From a virus, in the IMG/VR virus record IMGVR_UViG_3300044457_000006, positions 1 to 30,948 of that record: DNA of 30,948 bases; one strand, given 5' to 3'. The number at the start of each line of letters is the position of its first letter. Within the stretch, counting starts at the first letter, position 1. Made by a program: the position numbers and the translations under genes. Positions 17,705 through 24,459 of the stretch are shown piece after piece. The notes under the pieces were generated by a model. The model was not told the origin of the DNA. It saw only the letters and a program-made list of their open reading frames with translations, and made no database searches.

Positions 17705-18356
17705 TCGCGGCTATATGCTCCTCAAGATGCACAAGCAACTCATCGCTCTTGCGTGTGAGCGCTTCAGCCAGTTCCGGCTCTTCATCAACGAGCCACCTTA
17801 GAACGAACATCCACGTATCCGATGCGATGGTGAACCTGTCGTTCTGTAATTCAAGCTGCCGCTCTTGTAACGCGATTCGTTTAGCTTCCAACCCCAACTT
17901 CTGCTCATCAAGATCAAGCTTGCGATCACGCTGCTCTACAAGCGCGTGTCGCGCTACCTCGCGCGATACAGCAATCACTTCCATCTCTGCCAACTCTGAA
18001 TCGAATCGAGTTGCTATGTGCTCTGTCAGTTGCCTTCTAACGAATTGAGCTAACATTCCAGTCGGATTCCTAGCTGCACCTTCAAGAATCGCGTTGGCAT
18101 CGCTTTCCATCAGCGCAGCAAGCCTATCGCGTTGCTCTACACGCGCTCGTCGCTGGCGATAGCGCGTCAGGTCTTGAGGCGTTATGTCCTTTACATCTTC
18201 AAACAGCCCTGACGATTTGCACGCCAGGCAAATCTCTTCATAAATGAACGCAGGGTCATCAAGCCTGCTTTCGAGGAACTCACGCGCTTTGGCGAACTCC
18301 TCTTTTTGAAGCTTGTCGTACAGGCCACGCTCTGAGCCGCGATGCTCTACTATCAC
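17697..18356 (-). CDS. Terminase small subunit-like (Mu gp27, DUF3486 type)
   Basis: A 219-residue, highly helical protein directly before large terminase. The gene order gp25-gp26-gp27-TerL matches Mu-like phages, in which this slot codes the DNA-recognition subunit. The start is GTG in a GTGA overlap with the upstream gene. N-terminal text (GSERGLYDKLQKEEFAKARE, a small helical DNA-binding-like unit) and the long C-terminal coiled coil (LVEQRDRKLDLDEQKLGLEA; ALQERQLELQNDRF) fit a multimeric small terminase. The N-terminal MIVEHRGSERGLYD resembles the 'dRrgrG.id.LP' opening of the family only loosely. Confidence 0.7.
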   Translation of the reverse strand: MIVEHRGSERGLYDKLQKEEFAKAREFLESRLDDPAFIYEEICLACKSSGLFEDVKDITPQDLTRYRQRRARVEQRDRLAALMESDANAILEGAARNPTGMLAQFVRRQLTEHIATRFDSELAEMEVIAVSREVARHALVEQRDRKLDLDEQKLGLEAKRIALQERQLELQNDRFTIASDTWMFVLRWLVDEEPELAEALTRKSDELLVHLEEHIAANA

Positions 18357-18721
18357 GGTTTTGCGACCCCTTTTACTCCGTCTTCATTGCCTTCGATATA
18401 GTGGCGACCCTTCGAACGAATCTTGAGCAATATTCTTCCCGCGTCTTTTGAATCGAAGCCCATCTGCAAACACGAGCTGACATACCTGCGCGATTCCACC
18501 TCATTACGCTGTTCAGCCAGATCATCGGGGAAGCAATGAATCAACTGTTCCGAGACGAGCCAACTGACCTGCCGCATGAAATCTTCCCAAGTCAGTGGGA
18601 GGTTGAAGTCATTCAGTAGCGACCGCACAGTCTTTGCCCGAAGTGGCCGCTCAGATTCATAGAGGCACTGAATCATTTTCAGCCTCACCTCTTCGCGATA
18701 TAATTGTTCACTTGTTTTCAT
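18353..18721 (-). CDS. Winged-helix protein, Mu gp26-like
   Basis: About 122 residues from the ATG at 18721 (GGAAGTGGGA upstream). It has an N-terminal winged-helix look: VRLKMIQCLYESERPLRAKT, then LLNDFNLPLTWEDFMRQVSW and a wing-like LVSEQLIHCF, ending in a C-terminal GRILLKIRSKGRHYIEG, which resembles the 'lT.kG.d...G' ending of the VpaChn25_0724/gp26 family in Mu-like phages. Function in those phages is unknown. It overlaps the 3' end of the gp25-like gene and, by GTGA, the start of the small terminase gene. Confidence 0.7.
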   Translation of the reverse strand: MKTSEQLYREEVRLKMIQCLYESERPLRAKTVRSLLNDFNLPLTWEDFMRQVSWLVSEQLIHCFPDDLAEQRNEVESRRYVSSCLQMGFDSKDAGRILLKIRSKGRHYIEGNEDGVKGVAKP

Positions 18722-19055
18722 TCCCACTTCCGCCCTTTTTTAAGGCTTCTTCGACAACCCCTAATCGCTTACTGAATCCCTCGTGCTCTCGCATCGCCGC
18801 CCGAATGAAGATGCGTAGCTCCTCATTGGTTTCTGTTACCTTGCTTTGCGCGTCGGCTACTCTTTCGATCACCGCCGCAAGCCCAACCAGCGAGTCAGCC
18901 TGTTTCGACTTCGAGAGAGCTTCTTTCTCCGCTACATCCAGTTCGCGCATCCGCACCCTCTCCCAACGAGGGGAGAAGCGAAGGGCAAACAGTAAAAGTA
19001 GAAAGATGATGATTACTGTTTGCCCAAAACTGACGAGTTGGCCGACTTCAGGCAT
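18708..19055 (-). CDS. Membrane-anchored coiled-coil protein, Mu gp25-like (DUF2730 type)
   Basis: A 115-residue protein with one N-terminal membrane helix (TVIIIFLLLLFALRF, about 13-28) and a long charged coiled coil (VIERVADAQSKVTETNEELR). In Mu-like phages the gene two places upstream of the small terminase is a DUF2730 protein of just this build, so synteny and architecture agree. Its role is unknown; because it is anchored it may act in lysis or at the membrane during assembly. The stop overlaps the start of the next gene. Confidence 0.7.
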   Translation of the reverse strand: MPEVGQLVSFGQTVIIIFLLLLFALRFSPRWERVRMRELDVAEKEALSKSKQADSLVGLAAVIERVADAQSKVTETNEELRIFIRAAMREHEGFSKRLGVVEEALKKGGSGNENK

Positions 19056-19060
19056 CGTAA

Positions 19061-19276
19061 TTAACCAGCGCCAGCAGTCTTGCCGAGCAACGCTGCTGGC
19101 GGGAGCGGAATGTCTTGCCCTTTGCTCACCCGCTCGATGATGGTCGCCGCGTAGTCAATTGCGGCAGCGGCCTTATCGTCTGCGCCGGTATCGTTCTCAT
19201 CCATATCTGCAATTTCTTCCGCAGCAAGATGCAGAAACGGGCTTGCCATCTTGAGATACTTCAAAGCCTTCTTCAT
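19061..19276 (-). CDS. Small hypothetical protein
   Basis: A 71-residue protein beginning MKKALKYLKMASPFLHLAAE, with an amphipathic N-terminal helix, an acidic middle (DMDENDTGADDK) and an Ala/Pro/Gly-rich end. The Shine-Dalgarno AAAGGAGATAGTT is strong, which makes the gene credible, and its region just before the membrane protein gene is where Mu phages carry lysis and accessory genes. No family is recognised. It may be a holin-like accessory, but there is no true membrane helix. Confidence 0.6.
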   Translation of the reverse strand: MKKALKYLKMASPFLHLAAEEIADMDENDTGADDKAAAAIDYAATIIERVSKGQDIPLPPAALLGKTAGAG

Positions 19277-19278
19277 AA

Positions 19279-19609
19279 CTATCTCCTTTTAGGAATCGTG
19301 TAGTTGTGACCAGCCACACCGATATGCACCCAACCGTGGATGCGCCTTTCATAAGCCGTGGGTACTTGTTTTGCAGCGCGACCGTTAACGCATATATCCC
19401 TCCGTTGATCGCAAAGACTTTCGCGCCACTGACTTGGTCCTGTTGGTTTTGAAATAGAGGATTCAATTCGCGTTTGTTCCGGCTTGAGTGATAGTCGAGC
19501 GCAACGCCGGTCCAATGTCGAAAGTCTTTGAACCGTTCGACTGCGCCGACGCATTGCCGTATAAGCACAGAAGCATCAACAGAGCTGCGAATATCGTTCT
19601 CTTCATCAT
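19279..19609 (-). pseudogene. Frame-disrupted small secreted protein gene
   Basis: Three frames together spell one plausible protein. Frame A, from ATG 19609 or 19606, gives a signal peptide (MMKRTIFAALLMLLCLYGNA then SAQ). Frame B continues with FKDFRHWTGVALDYHSSRNK and KVFAINGGIYALTVALQNKY; frame C ends GWVHIGVAGHNYTIPKRR with TAG at 19279, whose position fits the strong Shine-Dalgarno of the next gene. Each change is -1 in reading direction. The first lies near 19535-19550, the second near 19330-19345. No classical slippery heptamer is visible at either. The 'HSSRxKxELNPLF' type is familiar to me from small secreted proteins of soil bacteria. It is either decayed or affected by sequencing errors. 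Confidence 0.55.
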
Positions 19610-19654
19610 TGTTCTTCGAGGACACCTGAGAGTCACAATTCTTAACTTCAGTGA

Positions 19655-19667
19655 TGTGTTTAACACA
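19655..19667. promoter_or_regulatory. 13-bp palindrome upstream of the late block
   Basis: TGTGTT-T-AACACA is a perfect inverted repeat with a one-base centre. It lies between candidate promoter elements at 19670-19731 and the first late gene, so it could bind a regulator. Confidence 0.35.
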
Positions 19668-19669
19668 GA

Positions 19670-19731
19670 TTTATAGAGCGTAGGCGGGAATAGTGAAGGC
19701 TCAATAAAGATTGGCTGTCAATTCATGTCAA
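19670..19731 (-). promoter_or_regulatory. Candidate late promoter region
   Basis: Reading on the minus strand, two TTGACA boxes (19726-19731 and 19716-19721) are ten bases apart. The first is followed after 17 bases by TTTATT (19703-19708), a four-of-six -10. Downstream there is also TATAAA (19670-19675) without a -35, the kind of arrangement seen in activator-dependent Mu promoters. It separates the regulator genes from the structural block. Confidence 0.4.
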
Positions 19732-20024
19732 TTACTATCAGCTTCTATCAGAGCAAGAAGAGGAAACTTATTTTTACTGTCCAATGATCGAGAAGAGTTG
19801 TTGCGGAGGATTGATTCTATGCGTTCAGATTCATTCAATGGGTCGAAGCCGAGAAACTCAACTAGCTGAGTATGCCTGATCTTCCTGGAGCCTTTTAGTT
19901 TGATGCTGCCAAGCTTCTTTGAAGATAAGAGACGCCAAACAGTGCTCTCAGATAAACCGGTATACTCAACGATTTCCTTCACCGTCCAGAACGAAGCTTG
20001 TGTTTTGTTGCTCAAGTCTATCAT
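19728..20024 (-). CDS. Excisionase/MerR-like helix-turn-helix protein
   Basis: A 98-residue DNA-binding protein with a classic MerR/Xis-type winged helix at about 12-55: FWTVKEIVEYTGLSESTVWR, then LLSSKKLGSIKLKGSRKIRH, with the 'a...tgls.stvwrl...g.l...k.g..rri' pattern. A Leu-rich helical tail follows. Start overlaps the stop of the zinc-ribbon regulator (ATGA, 20021-20024), so the two are translationally coupled and likely work together. Position just before the late genes suggests a transcriptional regulator of late expression rather than an excisionase, since transposable phages need none. Confidence 0.75.
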   Translation of the reverse strand: MIDLSNKTQASFWTVKEIVEYTGLSESTVWRLLSSKKLGSIKLKGSRKIRHTQLVEFLGFDPLNESERIESILRNNSSRSLDSKNKFPLLALIEADSN

Positions 20025-21040
20025 TCACCACCAAACTCGTTACGTTCCATTTCAGTAATTGAAAGAGGCTTGCTATCTTTGCTCTCTTGTAATTTCACAC
20101 CAACATTCCCACTCGTAAGTAAATCAATAAACCAGAGCTGGTCTACCTTCTTTATGTCGAACGCCAGCGGGTGCTTTACTACAAAGTCATATACCCATTG
20201 CTGTTTTATCCAATGACAGGTATCATTCCGCTCCACGTCCTTTCGCTCAAGCGTGCGAAGCCAGCCTTTTGCCATCCAGCGTTTCACAGTGTCAGGCGAT
20301 ACCCTGAAGCAGTGTTTCGCGAGATCATATGGCGACATATAGTCGTGGCTCTTGAACAGATTCAACCTATTACGCTTATTCTCAATCGCATGGAGTGAAC
20401 GATAATAACCTTGCTCTTTCAACCGCTTCCGAATCGTTGTAGGAGTCCAATGAGCATTGCGCTCAAGTATGGTCAACTCTTGATTTGACCAGTTTGATTC
20501 TTTGATCCTTGTCACTCCGAGCCGCCGAGCTTCGGCTTGCACTGCCCAGTAAGGCCAACCTATCGTTTCTGCTAAGCAGGTCAGATATGACTTCTTTTCA
20601 CCTGATTTCCTTGCCGCTTCACCTTGCGCGTAGGCTCCTTTAATGAGTTCAGCAATTCGAGCATCAGCCTTGTATTTGCGCTTGCCCGCTCCCGGAGCAG
20701 GCCGATGTTTGTCACACCATCTTGCTTTCTTGCGATTGGTAGACTCGCCGCATACTTCACAAAGCGTGTACGGTGTGGCAGCAGCGCGACCGTGTGCTTG
20801 TCGCAGGCAATCTTCGCAATGGCGCAGATCATCTTTCACAGGATTGATCCGACAGCCCTGGCACATCCCACCGAAGAAAGCCTGCTCGCGAACAGCAACC
20901 TTTTGAGCATTGCGTTTCAGCAAACAATCACGACCAGCTTTATGGTCTTTTAGCGGAGGCTCTTTACCACATAGATGGCAAAGCCCTTGCTCCGCGAATC
21001 TCTGTCTGCGCCTCTGGATTTGTTCAACTGTTGAAGCCAT
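20021..21040 (-). CDS. Zinc-ribbon, helix-turn-helix protein; candidate late activator
   Basis: A 339-residue, apparently DNA-binding protein. The N-terminal third holds three Cys clusters: C21/C24 with C39, C60/C63 with C75/C78, and C94/C97 with C109/H112. Around 180-228 is a SANT/Myb-like segment (NWSNQELTILERNAHW ... TTIRKRLKEQG ... HAIENKRNRL). Around 236-290 is a MerR-like unit (SPYDLAKHCFRVSPDTVKRW). It sits exactly where Mu has mor/C, downstream of gemA and upstream of late genes, but has no resemblance to the Mor/C fold. I infer a late-gene activator or a co-factor, together with the coupled HTH protein. Confidence 0.7.
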   Translation of the reverse strand: MASTVEQIQRRRQRFAEQGLCHLCGKEPPLKDHKAGRDCLLKRNAQKVAVREQAFFGGMCQGCRINPVKDDLRHCEDCLRQAHGRAAATPYTLCEVCGESTNRKKARWCDKHRPAPGAGKRKYKADARIAELIKGAYAQGEAARKSGEKKSYLTCLAETIGWPYWAVQAEARRLGVTRIKESNWSNQELTILERNAHWTPTTIRKRLKEQGYYRSLHAIENKRNRLNLFKSHDYMSPYDLAKHCFRVSPDTVKRWMAKGWLRTLERKDVERNDTCHWIKQQWVYDFVVKHPLAFDIKKVDQLWFIDLLTSGNVGVKLQESKDSKPLSITEMERNEFGGE

Positions 21041-21072
21041 CGTTATTGAGTATCTTTCATTGCGCGAGATTC

Positions 21073-21426
21073 TTATAACTGCTCTTTAATTTGCTTCAAG
21101 AGGTTGTCGTAAGTGCGCGTAGCAGCCACACTCAAGCAACCAACCGCAGTGCCGCTCGACTCTTCAGGTAAACCTTCCTCTAATTTGCGAAGAGCTTCAT
21201 AAAGCAATGTCTTCAGCAACTCTTGCCGACGATTCAACACGCCCTCATAGGTATCAATTAACTCGCGTGTCTCTTTGTTCAATCGCCTAGACTCGCTTTC
21301 CTTACGTAACCAAGAATCGCAGAGCCGCAGGATCACAACCTCAAGCTCTACCTTGCTTCTAACATCTCCGTTGAAGGCTTGCCGTCGCAGTTCATTGACT
21401 TTCTTTCGATTTAATCGGTTAGACAA
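21073..21426 (-). CDS. Hypothetical helical protein
   Basis: A 117-residue, mainly helical and basic protein (NRLNRKKVNELRRQ; ELVV-type helices; LLKTLLYEALRKLEEGLPEE). Spacing is tight: the ATG follows the TAA of the preceding gene directly. No motif or family recognised. It lies in the middle-gene cluster between GemA-like and the candidate activator, a location of small regulatory genes in Mu relatives. Confidence 0.6.
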   Translation of the reverse strand: MSNRLNRKKVNELRRQAFNGDVRSKVELEVVILRLCDSWLRKESESRRLNKETRELIDTYEGVLNRRQELLKTLLYEALRKLEEGLPEESSGTAVGCLSVAATRTYDNLLKQIKEQL

Positions 21427-21801
21427 TTAAGCACCTCCCGCAGCATCAGGGTCGGTTAAAGTGATTACCATTCCGTCATAGCCAATAAGGTCTACTTGCT
21501 CGCACACGGCTGCCCAGCCTGTGATAGCGAGTATGCGATTGACTTGATTGTCTTGCTTGTGGTCAGGTGAAATTAGCGTTGGTGGCGCAAGGTAATATAA
21601 GCCTTTGGCGACTTGCAAAAGTAACCCGATTTCATGAGTGATCTTATGCCGGAAGAGGAAATCAAAAGGCGCATCTTTACTACGCAAGGTGGCTAAATAC
21701 GAGGGACGCGAGTCGAGGGTGATCGCGATGAACTCGCCGCGCGAGACTGCTCTTTCCACCCCTCCAAACATCGGATCAAAACTGAGTTGTCGAAGCATCA
21801 T
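21427..21801 (-). CDS. Hypothetical protein
   Basis: A 124-residue mixed alpha/beta protein (SRGEFIAITLDSRPSYLATL; HKITHEIGLLLQVAKGLYYL; GYDGMVITLTDPDAAGG). No recognised family or membrane segment. It shares the operon with the downstream helical protein, whose ATG directly follows this stop. Upstream lies the amber-interrupted small ORF. Confidence 0.6.
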   Translation of the reverse strand: MMLRQLSFDPMFGGVERAVSRGEFIAITLDSRPSYLATLRSKDAPFDFLFRHKITHEIGLLLQVAKGLYYLAPPTLISPDHKQDNQVNRILAITGWAAVCEQVDLIGYDGMVITLTDPDAAGGA

Positions 21802-21816
21802 AAAACCTCAGCAAAG

Positions 21817-22050
21817 TTAAAAGTACAGTCTCACGCATTCATCAACTACGTCATATTCGACACGCCTCACGTTCTCGTAAGGCAATCTTGCTCGATCATC
21901 AAGCGACTGTGGCAGATCAATGAAGCGAGCATATTCTCGGTGGCTGCCCTATAGCTTAGGCAACGGCGGTAAGTTCTGAACGAGGTTTTCAAGCTCCCCC
22001 AATTCGTCAGATGTAAATAGATCAATTGCTGAAACTACAATTGTGTTCAT
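21817..22050 (-). pseudogene. Small ORF interrupted by an in-frame TAG
   Basis: An ATG at 22050 overlaps the GemA-like stop by four bases (ATGA) and opens a frame of 33 codons beginning MNTIVVSAIDLFTSDELGEL and ending in TAG (21949-21951). The same frame then stays open for another 42 codons with protein-like text (SHREYARFIDLPQSLDDRAR; PYENVRRVEYDVVDECV) and stops at TAA (21817-21819). There is no suitable start after the TAG. The simplest reading is one 76-77 residue gene broken by a nonsense mutation, or one with amber readthrough; a functional 33-residue product is the third possibility. UAG is a normal stop elsewhere here (capsid, 225-residue protein). Confidence 0.5.
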
Positions 22051-22676
22051 TTCGCATCTATCCCAATCCGGTACTTCAAAGCCGGAAGCTCTGCCCGCTT
22101 CATCTCTTCGCTCACTTTGATCGCTATGCCTTTGGCTGCATAACGCGCTTTGATGTCACGCGCTGCTGCGATGCCTAGCAGGATGCGTATAGCTGATCCC
22201 GCTTGCTTCGGAGTAAGCATCCGTTGATTGTTGCGTCGGAAGTTGCGTTGGAAAAACCCCTCGCGGCCTTTCTCACCCCATCTGAGATAGCTGAGAATTT
22301 TGCCAATTGCCCAAGTTTGCTCATTGCTCGCCAAGTGATCAACAACGGCAGCACCTTTGGGTGAAGACGTGCTGGCCTGTGATGTCGGTTGAATCCTTTG
22401 CACGTTACAACCAGCCAATCGAGGCTGAGTCTTCTCGCGCTGCATCGCTTCGAGTACCTTGCCAAGCTGATAACTCGTCAGTTCACTGAACGAGCCAATA
22501 GGTGGAATCCTCAACTCAGCAGACGCAAAATCGAGCCGTGCTTCACGAAGCTCTTTTGGTGAGTTATGTAGGTCGTTCCGCAGTTCTTTCCAGGTTATAT
22601 TGATTGACGCAAGCAATTTGCGCCGCTGCTCTTTGCGTTGCTGCGCTTGCGATGTCTGTGCATAGGCTCTGCTCAT
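22047..22676 (-). CDS. GemA/Mu gp16-like regulatory protein
   Basis: A 209-residue protein matching the layout of the Mu GemA (DUF1018) family. The N-terminus has 'RRKLLASINITWKEL'-type text (RRxLLAKIHIAKKQL in family), the centre a short 'selTsyQLGKVLEAMQREK' helix equivalent to the family's 'ls..el..vl..lk', and the C-terminus AIGKILSYLRWGEKG followed by LTPKQAGSAIRILLGI (the family's 'L....a..lIe.Lk'). In Mu GemA affects host gene expression and DNA supercoiling. It lies in the expected semi-essential region before the middle regulator. Confidence 0.7.
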   Translation of the reverse strand: MSRAYAQTSQAQQRKEQRRKLLASINITWKELRNDLHNSPKELREARLDFASAELRIPPIGSFSELTSYQLGKVLEAMQREKTQPRLAGCNVQRIQPTSQASTSSPKGAAVVDHLASNEQTWAIGKILSYLRWGEKGREGFFQRNFRRNNQRMLTPKQAGSAIRILLGIAAARDIKARYAAKGIAIKVSEEMKRAELPALKYRIGIDAK

Positions 22677-22692
22677 AACAATCTCTCTTTCT

Positions 22693-23097
22693 TTACTTGA
22701 ACCAAGGCAGTGGGTAGCCGATGAATTCGCTTAGTTTCATCAATGCTGCGCCTCCACAAAAAGATGCCAGGGATTTACTAGTGCGAACCAACAAACACGT
22801 CTGACAAAACGACATACTAAAATGCTCAACCCAAATATGACGGCTACTCTCTCGCCTTGATTCGATTCGAGATATTTCTGTGAGAAGTGGCTTTGGCTCG
22901 CGCAGCCTGTTTGACTTGGCGTTACGGGCAACTATACGGCTGACGGCTTGAAGATATTCCCTGTAAGATGCTGGACCATGCCCATTGCCGAGATGCGCGC
23001 GCCAGAACTCTCCGACGAGTTGCCTTGCCGCATTCTCATCAGCCACATTGCGTTCAAGCTTTACACCGCAGCGACAGAACTTTCTGATCGAGATCAT
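22693..23097 (-). CDS. Small Cys-containing hypothetical protein
   Basis: A 134-residue protein starting with CRCGVKLE and ending with a FCQTCLLVR pair, so a zinc site is possible. A central part (ENAARQLVGEFWRAHLGNGH then GPASYREYLQAVSR) is helical. The ATG overlaps the upstream stop by four bases (ATGA, 23094-23097), supporting translation. No family assignment. The last 40 residues look less protein-like, so a C-terminal frame error is conceivable, but I see no clear alternative. Confidence 0.55.
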   Translation of the reverse strand: MISIRKFCRCGVKLERNVADENAARQLVGEFWRAHLGNGHGPASYREYLQAVSRIVARNAKSNRLREPKPLLTEISRIESRRESSRHIWVEHFSMSFCQTCLLVRTSKSLASFCGGAALMKLSEFIGYPLPWFK

Positions 23098-23531
23098 AAT
23101 GCTTGCAGTGCCTCGTGATATCGCGCCTTAGCCTGGTCATAAGCCAGATTAGGTAGCTCGTTCAGTAATTGCTGAAAGAGCGCCGCTCGACGCTCATTCG
23201 ATTCGCCCTCGATGATGATAGGCAGGTCTTCGAGCCATCGCGTTTTCCAGTCCGGCACTTTGGTGTGCCCTCCTACCTGCATACGCCCCTGATCTCTTTG
23301 CAACTTCACCAAATCAGCACGGATAACACCGAGCGAGTAGACCGTAGTCTCTCGCCCGGCAACTTGGCGAATAGCTCTCACGACAAGGGCTGCCTCTACG
23401 CCTTCAGCAAACCACTCGGCAGTCAGATCGTATTCGTACGAAGTCAACCGATCACGGCCAACCAAAGGCAACCACACATCGCTTATAGCCTTGCGATATT
23501 GTTTGAGAGCTTGTTTGCTAGAGTTCGGCAT
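23094..23531 (-). CDS. Hypothetical helical protein of the replication-region cluster
   Basis: A 145-residue protein with several helices and a segment TTVYSLGVIRADLVKLQRDQ resembling the small 'SLGYF...I..L' closing motif of winged-helix replication/primosome proteins. The start overlaps the upstream gene by 14 bases. Location after MuB suggests an early, replication-linked or host-takeover role; this is inference. No catalytic motif is seen. Confidence 0.55.
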   Translation of the reverse strand: MPNSSKQALKQYRKAISDVWLPLVGRDRLTSYEYDLTAEWFAEGVEAALVVRAIRQVAGRETTVYSLGVIRADLVKLQRDQGRMQVGGHTKVPDWKTRWLEDLPIIIEGESNERRAALFQQLLNELPNLAYDQAKARYHEALQAL

Positions 23532-24195
23532 ACTCGCGCTCCATCTGAGTTAGAGCGGCGATTACTGATGCGCGCTCGGATTCGTTCATTCCGGCTGTGC
23601 TCTCTACACCATAATTTTCCATCAAGAAAGTTTTGTACCTAGACCTATCTCTCTTTACCCCAGCACGGCCTGGCAAAATCAAGCCTAGCTTTTCAGCCAA
23701 GCCGTGAATCTGACGTTGTTGGCTGAATTGCCCATTCGGGTCATCTGCATAACCGATGACTGCTGTACCTGTGGGAGTTGGCTTTATGCCTCCTTCAACC
23801 TTACTGAGACGAAGAGGATTAAATCCTGCTGTATTCAGGGCTGCGACAACAGCGCGCGAGCCTGCAAGCTGATGCTCGTCTGCGTTCACGCCTCGCAGCT
23901 TTTCTCCCAGCGTTGCTATGCCGACGCGCTCATAACTGCGCCCTTCTCTGTCAATCACTCGTGCCTTGTGCACGATTTGATTCAACCCGACGATGAAGGT
24001 GTCGAAGGTTGTAGCGATCTCTTGAAATCGCTCACTCTGCCGGGCGATATGTGTCAACTCATCTGCGCCGAGCCAAGGCTTGGTCGGATCAGTAGGGTCT
24101 GGAAAGAACACTCTTTCCGCCTCAATGCCGTAACGACTCGATAGCCGTAAAGCTATTGCCTGCTGATCAGGCGTTCTTGTCACTGGTGTACTCAT
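23518..24195 (-). CDS. Hypothetical early protein
   Basis: A 225-residue protein with a strong Shine-Dalgarno (AAGGAGATTAGC). It has an N-terminal region rich in charged helices (AIALRLSSRYGIEAERVFFP), a central strand-helix core (RSYERVGIATLGEKLRGV; AGSRAVVAALNTAGFNPLRL), and a helical C-terminus ending in MNESERASVIAALTQMEREY. I recognise no motif and no family; the composition is of a soluble cytoplasmic protein. The early operon downstream of MuB usually holds accessory factors for transposition, DNA protection or host modification (Gam, Kil, Arm class in Mu); this one does not look like Gam. Confidence 0.6.
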   Translation of the reverse strand: MSTPVTRTPDQQAIALRLSSRYGIEAERVFFPDPTDPTKPWLGADELTHIARQSERFQEIATTFDTFIVGLNQIVHKARVIDREGRSYERVGIATLGEKLRGVNADEHQLAGSRAVVAALNTAGFNPLRLSKVEGGIKPTPTGTAVIGYADDPNGQFSQQRQIHGLAEKLGLILPGRAGVKRDRSRYKTFLMENYGVESTAGMNESERASVIAALTQMEREYAEL

Positions 24196-24454
24196 TGCTA
24201 ATCTCCTTTTTCCTTAAAATGACCGATGCCAAGACGTAAGAATTGCCGCCGCAACATGAGCAACGGCCTTCCTTCGTCAACAAAGTTTTCCGTGGATTGA
24301 TGGAATCGCCCGCGCAATCGCCGCAGACGATCATCGTTCGTGTGATCTCGCGCGCGGCAACAATCGGGCGATCAATGAAAACAGTTGGTGAGTCGGCAAG
24401 CGGCTTTGTGCGCCGCCCGGTTAATACAAGTGCGTCCGTGAACATCACTCCCAT
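24167..24454 (-). CDS. Small zinc-ribbon protein
   Basis: A 95-residue protein whose centre forms a zinc ribbon: CGDC at 44-47 and CSCC at 65-68 about 18 residues later, in the pattern CxxC-x17-CxCC. Ribbons of this size bind nucleic acid or act as protein adaptors. It starts six bases after the MuB stop and overlaps the start of the next gene by 29 bases. Function unknown. Confidence 0.65.
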   Translation of the reverse strand: MGVMFTDALVLTGRRTKPLADSPTVFIDRPIVAAREITRTMIVCGDCAGDSINPRKTLLTKEGRCSCCGGNSYVLASVILRKKEISNEYTSDKNA

Positions 24455-24459
24455 AATGG

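Noticed and set aside
9741-21951. Genome-wide UAG recoding suggested by TAG stops followed by open frame
   Set aside because: TAG ends the capsid and other genes at sensible places, with the next gene starting nearby, so it is an ordinary stop; only the small ORF at 21817-22050 is anomalous.
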